Source: Antedon mediterranea (taxonomy: Eukaryota > Echinodermata > Crinoidea > Comatulida > Antedonidae). From it: a stretch of DNA of 64,000 nucleotides. A program made the position numbers and the translations under genes. Within the stretch, counting starts at the first letter, position 1, and the number at the start of each line of letters is the position of its first letter. The notes beneath the pieces were generated by a model. That model did not search any database and was not told the DNA's origin. It was given only the letters and a program-made list of their open reading frames with translations. This document shows positions 47,501-59,128 of this stretch, one piece after another. Location of the stretch: positions 7,378,001 to 7,442,000 of the forward strand of contig NC_092672.1 of NCBI RefSeq assembly GCF_964355755.1. Reading direction: 5' to 3'.

Positions 47501-48961
47501 TGTAGATCCTTCCTACCTCAAACATAAACATCAGGGAGCTGTCAAAGATTTTAGGGTAAGTGAAACTATTTCTGGCCTCCTCTTTCTGGAGTGCTGCAAT
47601 GTCTGCAATGGCAGATGTGTAAGAGCAGATAATAAATAAATTGTAATCATATTTTTTGTTCCCTCATTGATCAGTTATGGAGGGTAGCATTTTAAATTGA
47701 ACTATAAAATATGTAAGCAATAGAATCATTGTAACAATTATTTTCAACAGCATTGGCAGATTCCTTTAGGAAGGCGTTTCCGATCTTTAAAACTTTGGTT
47801 TGTTCTGCGTATGATGGGAATTGAGAAATTACAGGAGCATGTCAGAAAGGCAAGTGAAAATAGAACTATTTTTCTGTTATGACAGCTAGTTGTCTGTTTA
47901 TGATTTGTAAAATGATTGTATTCGTGGTGCAAAATTTTCGTTAAACACTTGAGACCTACAGCTGTTACTAGAAAACGAAACACTAAATAGAAATGCTTTT
48001 TGCAGCAGAAATACACCCTACAAACAAATGGTTTGCCCATAGTTTATTATATTTTATATTGTAGTATTATTCTATTCATTTTATCTATTATTATATAGCA
48101 AGTGCAGTTAGCACATGACTTTGAGAAACTGGTTTTATCTGATTCACGTTTTGAGATTGTGGGCTCAGTAATTCTGGGCTTGGTTTGCTTTAGGTTAAAG
48201 GTAGGTAAAAATTGTCCATTCTTATTAACACATAAATTAATAAATACAATTTAATACTCTAATTTGAAAATATGACAGAAGATTTGAGGAGTTTGCACCC
48301 TTTGGAATGTGGTGGGGAAAATAACGGGAGTCTTGAGGGGTGCTGGATTGTCTTTTTCCTTTCCTTTTTTTTTTGCATATCTAAAACAAAATTGGAAAGT
48401 ATATATATGCCACTGAAGGATTTAACATTTTTTTAATAAATTCAATGACTGTAGCCTTTATCTATACCCAGGCATAACTTATGTACACAATATTATATAC
48501 TCCTATACAACACCACCCCCCCCCCCCCCCCCCCAAATTTAAATTTAATATTGGTACTCAATAAATGATGGTAAGTTTTCAAAAATGATATGGATCAGTT
48601 ATGGCCTATGGAAACCATTGATTATCACTAAATCAATGTGACTACACAGAGATGTTTCTCAAATACAAAATGCTGTATTTTCAAACCTAATAAACAAAAT
48701 AAAAAATGCTTTCCGAGAGGTAAAAGCAATTAAGTATTTCAATTTTCTATGCAGGAATCGAATGAAATTAACGAAAAGTTACTTAAAGAAATCAACAACA
48801 GTGGAAAGATACACTTGGTACATTCGACAGAGAAAGAGACATATTTCTTAAGGTTTGCAGTCTGCGCCTCATCAACAGAACAAAAACATGTCCAGTATGC
48901 TTGGAAAATTATCCAAGAACTTACAAACTCTATACTTAATGGCATTCCTCTCTCCAATTAA
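38564..48961 (+). CDS. Aromatic-L-amino-acid decarboxylase-like, copy A, complete
   Basis: Cytosolic PLP enzyme of group II (DDC/HDC family), 481 aa. Exons: 38564-38767, 40385-40498, 42401-42520, 42611-42745, 43521-43664, 44379-44445, 45139-45233, 47397-47555, 47751-47849, 48099-48200, 48755-48961. Catalytic features are present: His193 in DQAHSS (cofactor stacking), Asp272 in HVDAAYAG (pyridine nitrogen), Lys304 in FNFNPHKW (Schiff base), and Tyr333 in DPSYLKH on the mobile loop. Human DDC pocket residues Pro81, Thr82, Ile101, Phe103 and Gly354 are all matched (P82, T83, I102, F104, G353). This favours DOPA/5-HTP/tyrosine-like substrates over histidine. The mobile loop is two residues shorter than in human DDC, as in HDC. 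Intron 9 uses a GC donor (47850). An acceptor-like aatag just before the ATG suggests a 5'UTR intron. Product amine not provable here. Confidence 0.93.
40091..40358. mobile_element. MITE family C, copy 4
   Basis: Starts TTAAAGATATTGTCCCCCTG and ends ttgggggaaataatacattt. The interior shares 'gaatatgccattttaacat' and 'gggtttttggttgaattta' with copy 1. It sits just before exon 2 of copy A. Confidence 0.65.
40676..40852 (-). mobile_element. tRNA-derived SINE, type 1, copy 1
   Basis: On the minus strand a tRNA-like head (GCCCCAGTGGTCTAATGG A-box region; B-box-like CTTGAATC) is followed by 'tttttctcattctcacagat' and an AT-rich tail ending near 40676. The same head-tail order recurs at 58.16-58.30 kb, which makes it a SINE and not a tRNA gene. 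Inside copy A intron 2. Confidence 0.7.
41432..42047 (-). mobile_element. LINE relic, C-terminal part of a reverse transcriptase ORF
   Basis: A minus-strand frame (42047-41631) carries motifs usual in the C-terminus of CR1/L2-like non-LTR retrotransposons: [20 protein letters not shown], then [20 protein letters not shown] and ATFKSSL. The 3' end is marked by a TTTA-repeat run (41433-41460, plus strand), consistent with a simple-repeat tail. It is 5'-truncated and lies in copy A intron 2. Confidence 0.7.
43742..44017. mobile_element. MITE family C, copy 5 (complete)
   Basis: TTAAAGATGTATTGTCTCCC at the left and GGGGGACAATACATCTTTAA at the right, 276 bp, non-coding. TTAA at both ends may be the target duplication, as for piggyBac- or Kolobok-related elements. 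In copy A intron 5; the reference copy for the family. Confidence 0.8.
44801..44996 (+). repeat. Three tandem units of 64-68 bp with (TA)n tails
   Basis: ataggtttaatttatggagt and similar starts occur at 44801, 44865 and 44933, each followed by 'ttgtttataataaatg' and a (TA)n run of different length. In copy A intron 6. Confidence 0.85.
45786..45896. mobile_element. MITE family A, copy 8
   Basis: ctgtctacactatcaaactt at the left; tttttgtagacagagcttta at the right, with part of the right end deleted. In copy A intron 7. Confidence 0.7.
48510..48534 (+). repeat. Poly-C tract
   Basis: A run of about 25 C residues, interrupted only at its start, in the last intron of copy A. Length is likely unstable in sequencing. 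Confidence 0.8.
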
Positions 48962-51900
48962 AGACCACCTCTGTGTACTTGCGCTTTAGTTAAAGGAGGA
49001 ATTCAAAGGAGAATCGGATTTTCGTCCTTTGCAAAAGTTGTTGATCAGATAGATGCTACAGTATGTAGTGTGTATTGACAAATTGACATTTATAAAAAAA
49101 ACATATTCAACGTTCACACTTAAGCTCTGTCTACACTATCAAATTTTATGTAACAAAAATGTGCCTATATATGGACATGGCGATGTCATATAACTACCAT
49201 ATTTGGGCACATCATACTTATTTCGTCGAACTAGTTTGATAGTGTAGACAGAGCTGTATACTATAAAATGTATAATATGAGTGTAAATGTTGAATATAGG
49301 TTTTCTGTAAAATGCTCCTACTTAAGTTAATACCACTAAAATATTTGTTGAAGTGAAATACTTAGTGTTAAAGGAAAATATCTGACTTAAGTGTGATTGG
49401 TGAAAATGGGAACTGGATTAATTGGTGGTGTATTAGTAGTATATTTTTACTTTTGATTTATTAAACATTACTTATTTTACCAATAAGCAATACAAATTTA
49501 TAAATAACATTTTTATTTTTTTATTTTTTATTTAATCGGTATAAAAAGACTCAAAATACAACTCATAGTTGAAATGAAGAGCTTACATATGAAAATGATA
49601 ATTCACATAAAACGATGAAAAAAGTTAAACGATGAAAAAACACATTAAGGCCTATGATACAGTAATAATTTCTGTACAATTGATTAAACTTAAAATTACT
49701 ATAAAAATTGCACAAAGGTCAAAAGATAAAATTAATAATTACAAATTCTGAAATATTTACAAATTTAAAAAATAGACACTAATATTATTAATCACATTAT
49801 TTTTATACACCAATAATATATATGTATAATTCATATGAATGAATGAATGTGCAAGCATGGTGGTGGGTTATATTAATCAGGGAAATATATTTTTGATTTA
49901 TGCAGGGATATTTATAATAATAATAATAAGTATTATTCATTTTTTAAATGTTTTATTTCGCAATCTCTGGTCCCAGTTAAGCTTGAGAACGATAATAAAT
50001 ACAGTTGTACTATTACTTTTACCTTTAAAATCTAAAATTGAAGGCCATTAAACTTAACGTCTATTATTAGTGCAGGACGAAAGAAAATTACAACCAATTA
50101 ATTGAAGCAAGGCAATTCAACATTGCCTTGATTGGAGCATACATCTTTAATATCCAGTTTTTATTTCCGTTTGTACCTTTTTTTTTATTTCTGTAAATCA
50201 ACATTTTTTTTTCACTTTGAACATTTCATTATGTCTTTGATTATATTTTATTTAATTAATATTATAAGAATTACTTTATATTTTAATATGTTATTAATAT
50301 TATTCAAACTACTTAGTTTTCAACATACAGTATTATTATATAGGCCTATATATAAAATTGAACTACAAATTAGATGCAGGTTAGTAGAATGAGATTCATA
50401 GTTTTATTTCAAACTTCTTAGATGTTTAGAAAAATTGGTATAGAAGTTTTTAGTACTGAAATGTAGAAAAATGTAATGTTTGTAAAATTTACGACATATT
50501 ACGAAAATGGCAATTATATGTATATATAATATATTATATTCATAATTTTTAGTTGAATTGAGTGCAGTTTTTCGATGAATAAATTGTCTTCAATGGTTAA
50601 TTTTGTTTGTACGAAAGCCCATTATTGTCACTGCATGTACTGTGATTTGCTGTGACACTATTAGGCCCTCGTATATTTTGTATTTATGTTCAGCTACTGA
50701 ATATCAGTGAGAGTCGCATACAGTTTCAATCAAAAATAAAGCAACACAATGTTTAAAATGGTTTGTGAACGCAAGTCTTGTAACTTGAAGGAGTGCAAAG
50801 TTATAAGTTTGGTACAACGAGGGGAGTTCACTGGATACAACAACTTGACATAACTATTCGTTTCTTAACCGATTTTCAGGCCGCCATTTAACCGGTTATT
50901 AAACATTTTTCCTGTGTCTGCTGCCAAGAAATTGTGGTTAATTTATTCACATGGTTAATAATCGGTTATTTTTCCGCAGCAAAAACAGGTTATATTAATG
51001 GGATAACTGCGCTGATAATGACAACATAATACAACTTATGATGATTCACGCGAAGTTGGGCTGACGAGAAAAACGTATTAAACGCGGGAAAAGCAACAAG
51101 ACGTAACATAAAACGAGGTGGAATCAACAATTCAATTCTTCAATTCAATTCTTTATTACATCAAAACAAATTTGATAAATTAACATCAAGAAGGTATAAG
51201 CAACAAAACAAACAACATCAGAACTTTCAAAATAATTAATATATCTCCTAAAAAAGCGGAGTTAACATAAACCATAAATCGATAACAGGCAAAATAATAT
51301 CAAAATCATGCGCGACAAATTGAATTAATATGTCATTGTCAAAATAAATAAATAATAATAAATAGCTCCATCTCTAACATTGCTATACAAATCATAATGT
51401 AAATCTGAATAAACTGATCATTTGATTAAAAAATGAAATTCGCCTTTAATTCCGTTCCTATTGCAAAAGGTATATAGTCTATCAGAGGGAAAAGTTTGGG
51501 TATGGTGCCCCCTTTTCAATCATCAACAACGAATATGCTCTTGTTCTCAGTTGCACAATTCGAGCGCATCTCGACATTGAATAGTCCACAAATTCATTTC
51601 ATTTCATTATTTATTCGGTCTATTTCAGTACATGAAAAAAAAATGAAATCGGAGAGACCAGTGTTAACTTAAGTGAACTTAATCACTGTAGCTGAACCGG
51701 TTGACCCAACCCCATAGTCAGTTTACACATAAAGGACAACAAATACAGTTAAAGCTAGGTACAGGCATGAATTTTAAATATAATATCTGGTTAATTGTAC
51801 ATAAATCAAATATTTGTAACAGAAATCAAGACTAAAAAACATGAATTTCCCTTAATATGGCCAAATACAAAATTTGGCAAAATTCTGTCATAAAAACCAG

Positions 51901-54407
51901 GACCTTTTTTCAGTAGTTGGGTAGTTTAACCAAATTTAATAACATGTCTGGTGACTCCCTAGAAGGTGAACAAAGATGGTGGATATACAGTGGATAATTT
52001 TTGCTATAGCATGAAAATAAAAATCTGAAGTTGAATAAAAATACCAGAAATGTAAAATTTAAGTTATATTACCTATATTTAGACATCTGATTATATTTTT
52101 TACCACACCGTTTATTTTTCATAACTTTTTAAAATGCATCTCTATTTACAAAATGTGTGTATAAAAGAATAGAGATTTTACTGTGTAATTTAAGCTATCC
52201 CTCACTGATAAGAAAGTGCTTATTTTCAACAAGCTTTTGTAACACAAATAAAATCCCAAAAATTATGAAACATAGGGAAAACTATAGATCGATAATTATT
52301 GGAATGTATGATCTATAGTATTTTTTTGCCCGTACGGGCCTTTAAAGCGAATCAAAATGAATGTTACATTTTCTAATGACTGCAGAATCTGTAATGGTCT
52401 GGGAAGCTGGTCTCAGACACGGGGTAGCTGAAGCATGTGTCCTTAATGCTTGGTGGAGGAAGCACAGGTAATTATTGTGACAAAAGTATTTTTAATAGGC
52501 AATAGGTGCGCATCTTCAACTGATTGTTGTTGATATCATTAATCCAACAAACGCGAAATTGTTCATATCCGTCCTTTTTAACTGAGAGAAATTTTTTCCA
52601 GACGTAACCTAAATGGCAACAATTAAGTAAATAGTGCAAGTTTCTGTTAGCAATCAAACATCCTTTACAACGCCAGGCCTACTCAATAAATCGTGCACCT
52701 TCAAGTTCACGGTTTCGTAGACGTTCTCATTCTGGTTTTAGGTAAATTAATAATAATTATTAACGAACGAATTAAGATTGCGACAAGACAGTTTGAGGGC
52801 TAGGTATGAATACTTTTTATTTTATGTCTAGGCAATGTTGTAAGAGTCTTAATTAAGGACGGACCAATTTAATTCAACAGTCACATGGATCGTGTAGGGT
52901 CTATCTATAATTTTTAATCTTAGGTCTTGGGTCTTAGCTTTCGTGATCTTAGGTCTTAGGGGGTCTTAGCTTTCGTGGTCTTAGGTTTCGTGACACCCTA
53001 TATATAACACATATGTGTAGGCCTAATCGAGTTTCTGGTATAGTGTAGTGATTTAGTTGTGATATTTTGCAAATAAATTAAACCCGGCCTTGCCTAAAAT
53101 TTAGTGAATTATCATTCAATTAACTTGTTGGCATATATAGGCTAATAATATAAGCAAATACATCATGGAAAAAAAACGTGCTGGCATAAGCTTATGTTGA
53201 TGTACGAAAGCCCAATACACTAGAAGTAGGCATATGTTAGTATTGTGAATTAAAAGGGCACATTTGAACCTCCGTGTGTGTATTATTATCGAATTGTATT
53301 GTTTACACTAGCGTATATAATATCATAACCTCAGGCTATATTATTGAATGTGTGCAATGGACTATATGACCTCACATTGCCTAACATTAGCTATAACAAT
53401 TTCGGTTGGCCACCATTGTCACCAGTGAGAGTTTATTGTCTGGGTAATTGGGTAAGCAACTATCTGCATCTTTTATTGAATTTTACGTTTTAATTTGTTT
53501 TCATTATTTGTACCTAGTATTTAGTTATAGTTGTTTGCTGTGCATACACTAATTTAGTTAATAATAGCTGCTATCAGTTCTTATGATAGCTGAAATGACT
53601 CTGATAGCTGTATTTAATTGTCTTTGATTCTCTGCCATTCTTAGTATGCTGAAATAAAATAGCACATGCATACTGTAAGTAATGAGCTTTATATAGATTG
53701 GCCGCTGTAAAAGATGTATTTCCATGTGGGTGGGGGTCTCTAGTCAAAGTTTAGTGTGTCTGGTACTTGCGGTGCAGCGGCGGACATGTTAGTAGGCCTA
53801 TGTCCATGGAGGAATAAATTGTTATTAAATCTATAGAACAAGGTGGGCACCAGGCCAAGGGTATTTCCACCATGGTATGGTGCTACCCATTTAGTGTTCT
53901 GAACTCAATTTGTTATATTCAGTGGAAAAAATGTCTGTCGTTTGTGAATTTGCTATGAGGATGTACGTGCATCCGATGGTGTGACATTAGATGGTATCTT
54001 TCTCCCTATCTGATACCGATTTTTCAGAACATTTTATGCTCCCCCATGTCTATAGGGCCTACGCAGCGGAGGGAGGGGAGGGGGGTGTACCCGGCAGACA
54101 CTCATTTGTATTTACTTTGGCACCATACAGTTACATATTGGTGCCTACTTCATTTAACCAAATGTCTCTGGGTTGCAGGCCTATATCACAGATGAATGTG
54201 ATCATTCATCTCATTATGTAGGCCTAAGTTCCTGTAATCATTAATTTATGAAATTCTGTTTTCTCTTCTCTGTTCTCACCTTTTAATTCCTTATCCAATA
54301 TTATATCTATATCCTATATTCGATTATAAGACGTGTGTATACTATAGGCATAATTTATTTGTATAATTTTACCTTGAATTAGAACTGAAATTTGTAGAAA
54401 AAAAATC
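48962..54407. other. Spacer between decarboxylase copies A and B
   Basis: Copy A 3'UTR, then AT-rich DNA with one family A MITE (49121-49255). Sequence resembling the 3' ends of non-LTR elements in reverse lies at about 51,125-51,240 and 51,590-51,680 (caattcaattctttattaca). A 61-codon minus frame at 52,657-52,472 (..FRVCWINDINNNQLKM..) may be a transposon remnant. The copy B promoter should lie near 53-54.4 kb. No other gene seen. Confidence 0.45.
49121..49255. mobile_element. MITE family A, copy 9
   Basis: ttaagctctgtctacactat at the left and tttgatagtgtagacagagc at the right. Located 160 bp after the copy A stop codon, so probably inside its 3'UTR, where it could form a hairpin in the transcript. 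Confidence 0.8.
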
Positions 54408-57400
54408 ATGTCATCGGAAACAAACGAGTTTCGAAAGCAAGGTAAAGAAATGGTTGACAACATAGCTCGGTACATAGATACGATTGAAGAGAGGCCACCG
54501 TTAGCACAAGTAGAACCTGGTTATCTCAGCAAACTGATCCCAAATGCAGCACCACAAAAACCAGACAAATGGGAAGATATTATGAAAGATGTCGAGAAAG
54601 TCATTATGCCTGGTGTAAGTATAGTAGTAGTATTATAATTTAATCTTATTTGGAAATAATTACCATTTTGTGAATGTTTCCATTCGTTGGGCAAAATGTA
54701 CAGTTCTCCTGTGGGATTCGAACCCATAACACACAGATCACTATCTCACAAATAAAAAGAACACATTTTAAAATTGACAGTTGGGGGGAAAATTTAAAAG
54801 CTCAAGAACTTACATTTCCATCATATTGAACGGTGCTTAATGATAAATATCACAGCATTAAGCTTTGCACAAGCTAGTTTGACAAACAAAGAGTGATGTG
54901 GTCAAATTATGGTAGTGATATGAGGTCATATATGGGCCCATCACCTAAAGTTTGATAGTAGAGACAGAGCTTAATAGTAATTCATAATAATTTAATTTAA
55001 GTTGTCTTTTTAAACAGGTTAGCCATTGGCAAAGTCCTAATTTCCATTCTTATTATGAAGCTGGACATTCCTGTCCATCAATACTTGGGGATATGCTAAG
55101 TGATGGCATTGGCTGCCTTGGCTTTTCGTGGGTAATTATTTTTGTTTGTTTTATCAGAGACATCATCAAGAGATCTCTACTATCTATCAAACTACACACA
55201 ATTACAGCCATTTAAATATTATTAATAATGTCAGCATTATTTTATGTAGATTGCCAGCCCAGCTTGCACAGAACTTGAGACGATTGTGGTAGATTGGTTA
55301 GGTAAAGCAATAGGCCTGCCTGAGGAATTCCTGACAGAAGGTAGTGGAAAAGGTGGAGGGGTAATACAGGTAATTTCAAAATTAATTAAATAAATTAAAT
55401 GGTAACACGAAGAGTGGAAAATAAATACTCCGGTGAAATTTTAATTGGTTATATCTTAACCACAAGACCATCACGAGAGATCCAACGATGACCGACTGGC
55501 TAAATATTCTTTGGTCATCAGCGTGTTTGATTCTTTAATGCTACTCATACCGTAATCTTAATATTATTTATTTTCTTTTTCAGGGATCTGCTAGTGAAGC
55601 TACTCTATTTTCTTTGCTGGCAGCCAAGATGAAAACAATTCGTCAGGTTCTTGAAAGGGAGCCGGATAAGGACCAGTACGATGTATTGCCAAAAATGATT
55701 GCCTATACTTCAGACCAGGTGAGAATGCATTGCATTTAAGATAATTATTAAACCGTTCAAACGAACTATTAAACCATTCAATCGAATTATTCCAACATTA
55801 TTGGTATGTGTGGATAGACTTTGTTTCTGGATTTCTTCACTTTTTTAAGTCAATCCAAAGAGTATTAAAGTAGGCTATAAACATCACTTTAAGTTAATTT
55901 TTAATTTTACATGGCACCGCTACAGGCACATGCGTCAGTTGAAAGAGCAGCTTTGATGGGCTCAATCAGAATGAGAATTCTTCCATCAGATGACCAGCAT
56001 GCGATGAGAGGAGACACTTTGAAGAAAATAATCGAAGAAGACAAAGCCAAAGGACTTTTGCCATTCTTTGTAAGAATCATTAGTCGAAAATGTAATTTAT
56101 TTAATTCTATGATACATTTACGTTAATAATGTTATTGTTAGAGTAGGTTTTGTATAAATTTATTTAAAGTTAATTTCAAATATATATATATATTTCTTTT
56201 TATGTAATTATTGTAATTATTGATTTAGGTTTGTGCTACACTTGGAACCACTGGGTGTTGTTCGTTTGATAACTTACAAGAACTTGGAGAAATATGTAAG
56301 AACAAACCAAGATTATTAACCAGACGTTTTATAATTTTTTTCTATTCATTCCTATGTTTTTAATTCAATACAATTATTAATATATGAATAATTTGTCTGT
56401 TTGTTGATAGGTGAAAAAGAAAACATATGGATGCATGTAGATGCTGCATACGCAGGCACAGCTTTTCTATGCCCGGAATTTAGATATCTTTTGAAAGGCG
56501 TCAACGTAAGCGAAATAACAAACTTTATAGCATTAAACCAATAATAATAATGATCGTGTTTTTTATACCGATAGCGCGTATTGCACAATGATTCTAAGCG
56601 CTTCACATTATTACTACGGTCATTTTTTTGGGATTAAACACGTATGGAAACATACTCCCTTAATGCAGCTAGTAATCAGTGCAAAGTTGTGTCTTGATCT
56701 AACCGGGTACACATTTATACTTCTGGGTGGAGAGAAGCAAACGTAACTAAAGTGTCTTGCCTAAGGATACAAACAATGCGACAAACTTTGGATTCTAACT
56801 CACGATCTCACGATCAGTAATCAAACGTAATCACTGCGCCCTGTATACCATTTTTGTAAAATGTAATTTAATGTTAAAGTAAACAGACTAATAGTGTATA
56901 TTATGTATTATTTTAGTACGCCACTTCCTTCAACTTTAACCCCCACAAGATGATGAGAGTAAACTTTGATTGTTCGGCATTGTGGGTAAAAGACGAGGAT
57001 GATCTGGTGCACGCATTCTATATAGATCCTACCTACCTAAAACATAAACATCAGGGAGCAGTCAAAGATTTCAGGGTTAGAAAATTCTTTAAATTACAAA
57101 ATAATAACTGCAATTATTCCAATTTATTACAGCTTAATTTATAATAACTGACGGCTAGATTATCTATGCATAGGTCTAGTTAGTTTTCAGGTTAAAACAC
57201 TAATCACTAATTAACATGAAGTTAATTATCGTCACAGCATTGGCAGATACCCTTTGGAAGACGTTTCCGATCGTTAAAACTGTGGTTTGTTCTCCGAATG
57301 TTTGGAATCGAGCAGCTACAATCCCATGTCAGAAAGGTACGTTTTTCTTGGTATCAAGAGCAGCCCTGTAGATCAAAGGTTATGTGAGTCTAGATGTAGG

Positions 57401-58026
57401 CTATCTGTTTTTTGTTACTTATTATATTATATATTTTATATGCGGATTCGAGTTGCACCCGATAACAAAATAGCACCCGATAACTTCTTCTCAGAATCTA
57501 CAGCATGTGCTCTGATAAAATACATTACTTAATTAATTAATTAAAATAATAGTAAAATTTACATTTTTATTATTTTATCAGCAAGTGCAGTTGGCCCATG
57601 ACTTTGAAAAGCTTGTTTTGTCCGATTCACGATTTGAAATTGTGAACCGTATTGTTCTTGGATTGGTTTGTATCAGATTAAAGGTATGTGTATTATTAGG
57701 GATAACACAATCGTAATTTTAAACAGAATATATATATACTAATACAATGTAGTTATGTAGCCTACCGTGGTGATTAATCGCTTCGTTACGTTTGAACAAT
57801 CGATAACTCTTTCATTTTTTTTAAATATTAGGAATCAGACGAATTGAACAATGCATTATTGGAGAAAATCAATGCTAGTGGTAAAATTCATATGCTATCT
57901 TCAGATTTAAAAGGAAAGGCTGTCCTGAGATTTGCAATCTGTGGGGCATCAACAGAGAATAAGCATATACAATATGCATGGAATGTAATCCGGAGTATTG
58001 CAGACAATCTATTAAGTACTCAATAA
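54408..58026 (+). CDS. Aromatic-L-amino-acid decarboxylase-like, copy B, complete, altered pocket
   Basis: Paralogue of copy A with identical exon order and phases, 478 aa. Exons: 54408-54614, 55018-55131, 55250-55369, 55584-55718, 55926-56069, 56229-56295, 56411-56505, 56917-57075, 57238-57336, 57582-57683, 57832-58026. It is much more compact than copy A (3.6 kb against 10.4 kb). His194, Asp273, Lys305, Tyr334 and Gly354 are kept, so it should still be a decarboxylase. Pocket changes relative to human DDC are F80Y, P81E (Glu83), T82A and I101L. Three of these resemble histidine decarboxylase; the Glu matches neither DDC nor HDC as I remember them. The residue after the PLP lysine is Met rather than Trp, and AHSS is AHAS. 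An acceptor-like ttgtag before the ATG again hints at a 5'UTR intron. Substrate unknown. Confidence 0.92.
54858..54973. mobile_element. MITE family A, copy 10 (degenerate)
   Basis: taagctttgcacaagctagt at the left is worn; agtttgatagtagagacaga followed by gcttaa at the right is clearer. In copy B intron 1. Confidence 0.5.
56562..56850 (-). mobile_element. tRNA-derived SINE, type 2
   Basis: Read on the minus strand: a head ending in a degenerate B-box (GAGTTAGAATCC), then CTTAGGCAAGACACTTTA, CTCCACCCAGAAGTATAAAT and GTACCCGG, then a tail with AAGCGCTTAGAATCATTGTG. This arrangement matches, from memory, a SINE type widespread in invertebrate deuterostomes. In copy B intron 7. Confidence 0.6.
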
Positions 58027-58156
58027 GGTCTTCTACGTAGTTCCATGATGGCACTATCAGTCGGGTTATAAGATTTTGACTACTGCATTAGACATTATAC
58101 ATTGATTCCAACATGTATAATTTCTATCAATTGTACAATGGAATAAGAATTGGTTT

Positions 58157-58296
58157 TACTGAAAATTTAATTAATTAATCATAAACGATAAAGATGAGGA
58201 AATCTGTGAGAATGAGAAAAAGTCTCCAACCTAGATTCGAACCTGGAACCTTCTGCTTGATATACAGATGTACTAACCATTAGACCACTGAGGCTT
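58157..58296 (-). mobile_element. tRNA-derived SINE, type 1, copy 2
   Basis: Minus-strand head GCCTCAGTGGTCTAATGG with a good B-box (GGTTCGAATC), a foldable anticodon-like stem TCTGT/GCAGA around ATATCAA, then 'tttttctcattctcacagat'. The acceptor stem pairs poorly and there is no terminator, so it is a SINE head, not a tRNA gene. Confidence 0.7.
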
Positions 58297-58479
58297 TCAT
58301 TGTATAGTTCAAACCTGATTGGATAGCGACTCTTTAACATTCTCGGCGTGGTGGTACGGCGGAACATCATTAGTCCCTCAATTGTACGCACACGCACCAG
58401 AGATCAAATTGATACGCCCTCATCTTTTAGTTTATTCACGAAGCGGGATCTCCGAAGAGATAATTTTATATTTATAAAC

Positions 58480-58575
58480 ACATTAGGCACAGAACATTAA
58501 TTCTAAAACCGCCTGGTGATATACTGAAATTTAATTAATTAATTTGAAACGATAAGATGAGGAAATCTGAGGAAT
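58480..58575 (-). mobile_element. tRNA-derived SINE, type 1, 3' fragment
   Basis: Shares cattaggcacagaacattaa, 'ggtgatatactgaaatttaa' and 'gataagatgaggaaatctg' with the tail of copy 1 at 40.68-40.77 kb. The tRNA-like head is absent. Confidence 0.65.
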
Positions 58576-59128
58576 TAATGTTCTGTCTAAAACGCAAGAC
58601 CCATGACATCAAATACTTAAATATATGAAATTATCTCTGTACTTCCTATACAATTGCACATTATTTGCAGCCTATTAAAAATGAAATATGAATGAACCCC
58701 ACTAAACTGTACAAGGTTGAAACTTAGAATGAAGCGGTTTTTAAACAAGCAATCTACGAAATAGTATAATTTGTAGAATCGTTGATTATATTTCGCTTTC
58801 GTGAGTTTTTGGATAAAACTTGATATAAATAATTTAGTATATCTGAAAAATTACAAAAGTATAAATTTAATTTTGGATGGCTTTCATGCATGCGGCCTTT
58901 GGCCTTAATGAAAGTCTCCCTGATCCTACATAGTTTGCTTAGTTAATTCTTTCTGGATCAAATAAATCGACTTATGACATGTGTAAATATAGGCCTATTT
59001 ATATTAAGTATGATTATAAATATGATATACATATAATATTTGTATTCAATATTTTTCAGATAATTCATACGGAAAAAATCTTTAATTAGAATGTTTAACC
59101 TTAATATATATAAACAACTAAAATAGCC

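Noticed and set aside
38564-48961. Calling copy A histidine decarboxylase
   Set aside because: The position corresponding to HDC Ser354 is Gly, and the pocket residues match DDC. HDC identity is therefore not favoured despite the short loop.
52472-52657. 61-codon minus-strand frame as a gene
   Set aside because: No start context, splice partners or recognised domain. At most a transposon remnant, so it is mentioned only in the spacer entry.
54700-54750. tRNA gene suggested by GGTTCGAATCC on the minus strand
   Set aside because: A B-box is present but no convincing A-box or cloverleaf. Probably a worn SINE, too short to annotate.
58225-58296. Functional tRNA gene on the minus strand
   Set aside because: The acceptor stem mismatches, no terminator is present, and the same head with the same body recurs at 40.8 kb. 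It is a SINE head.
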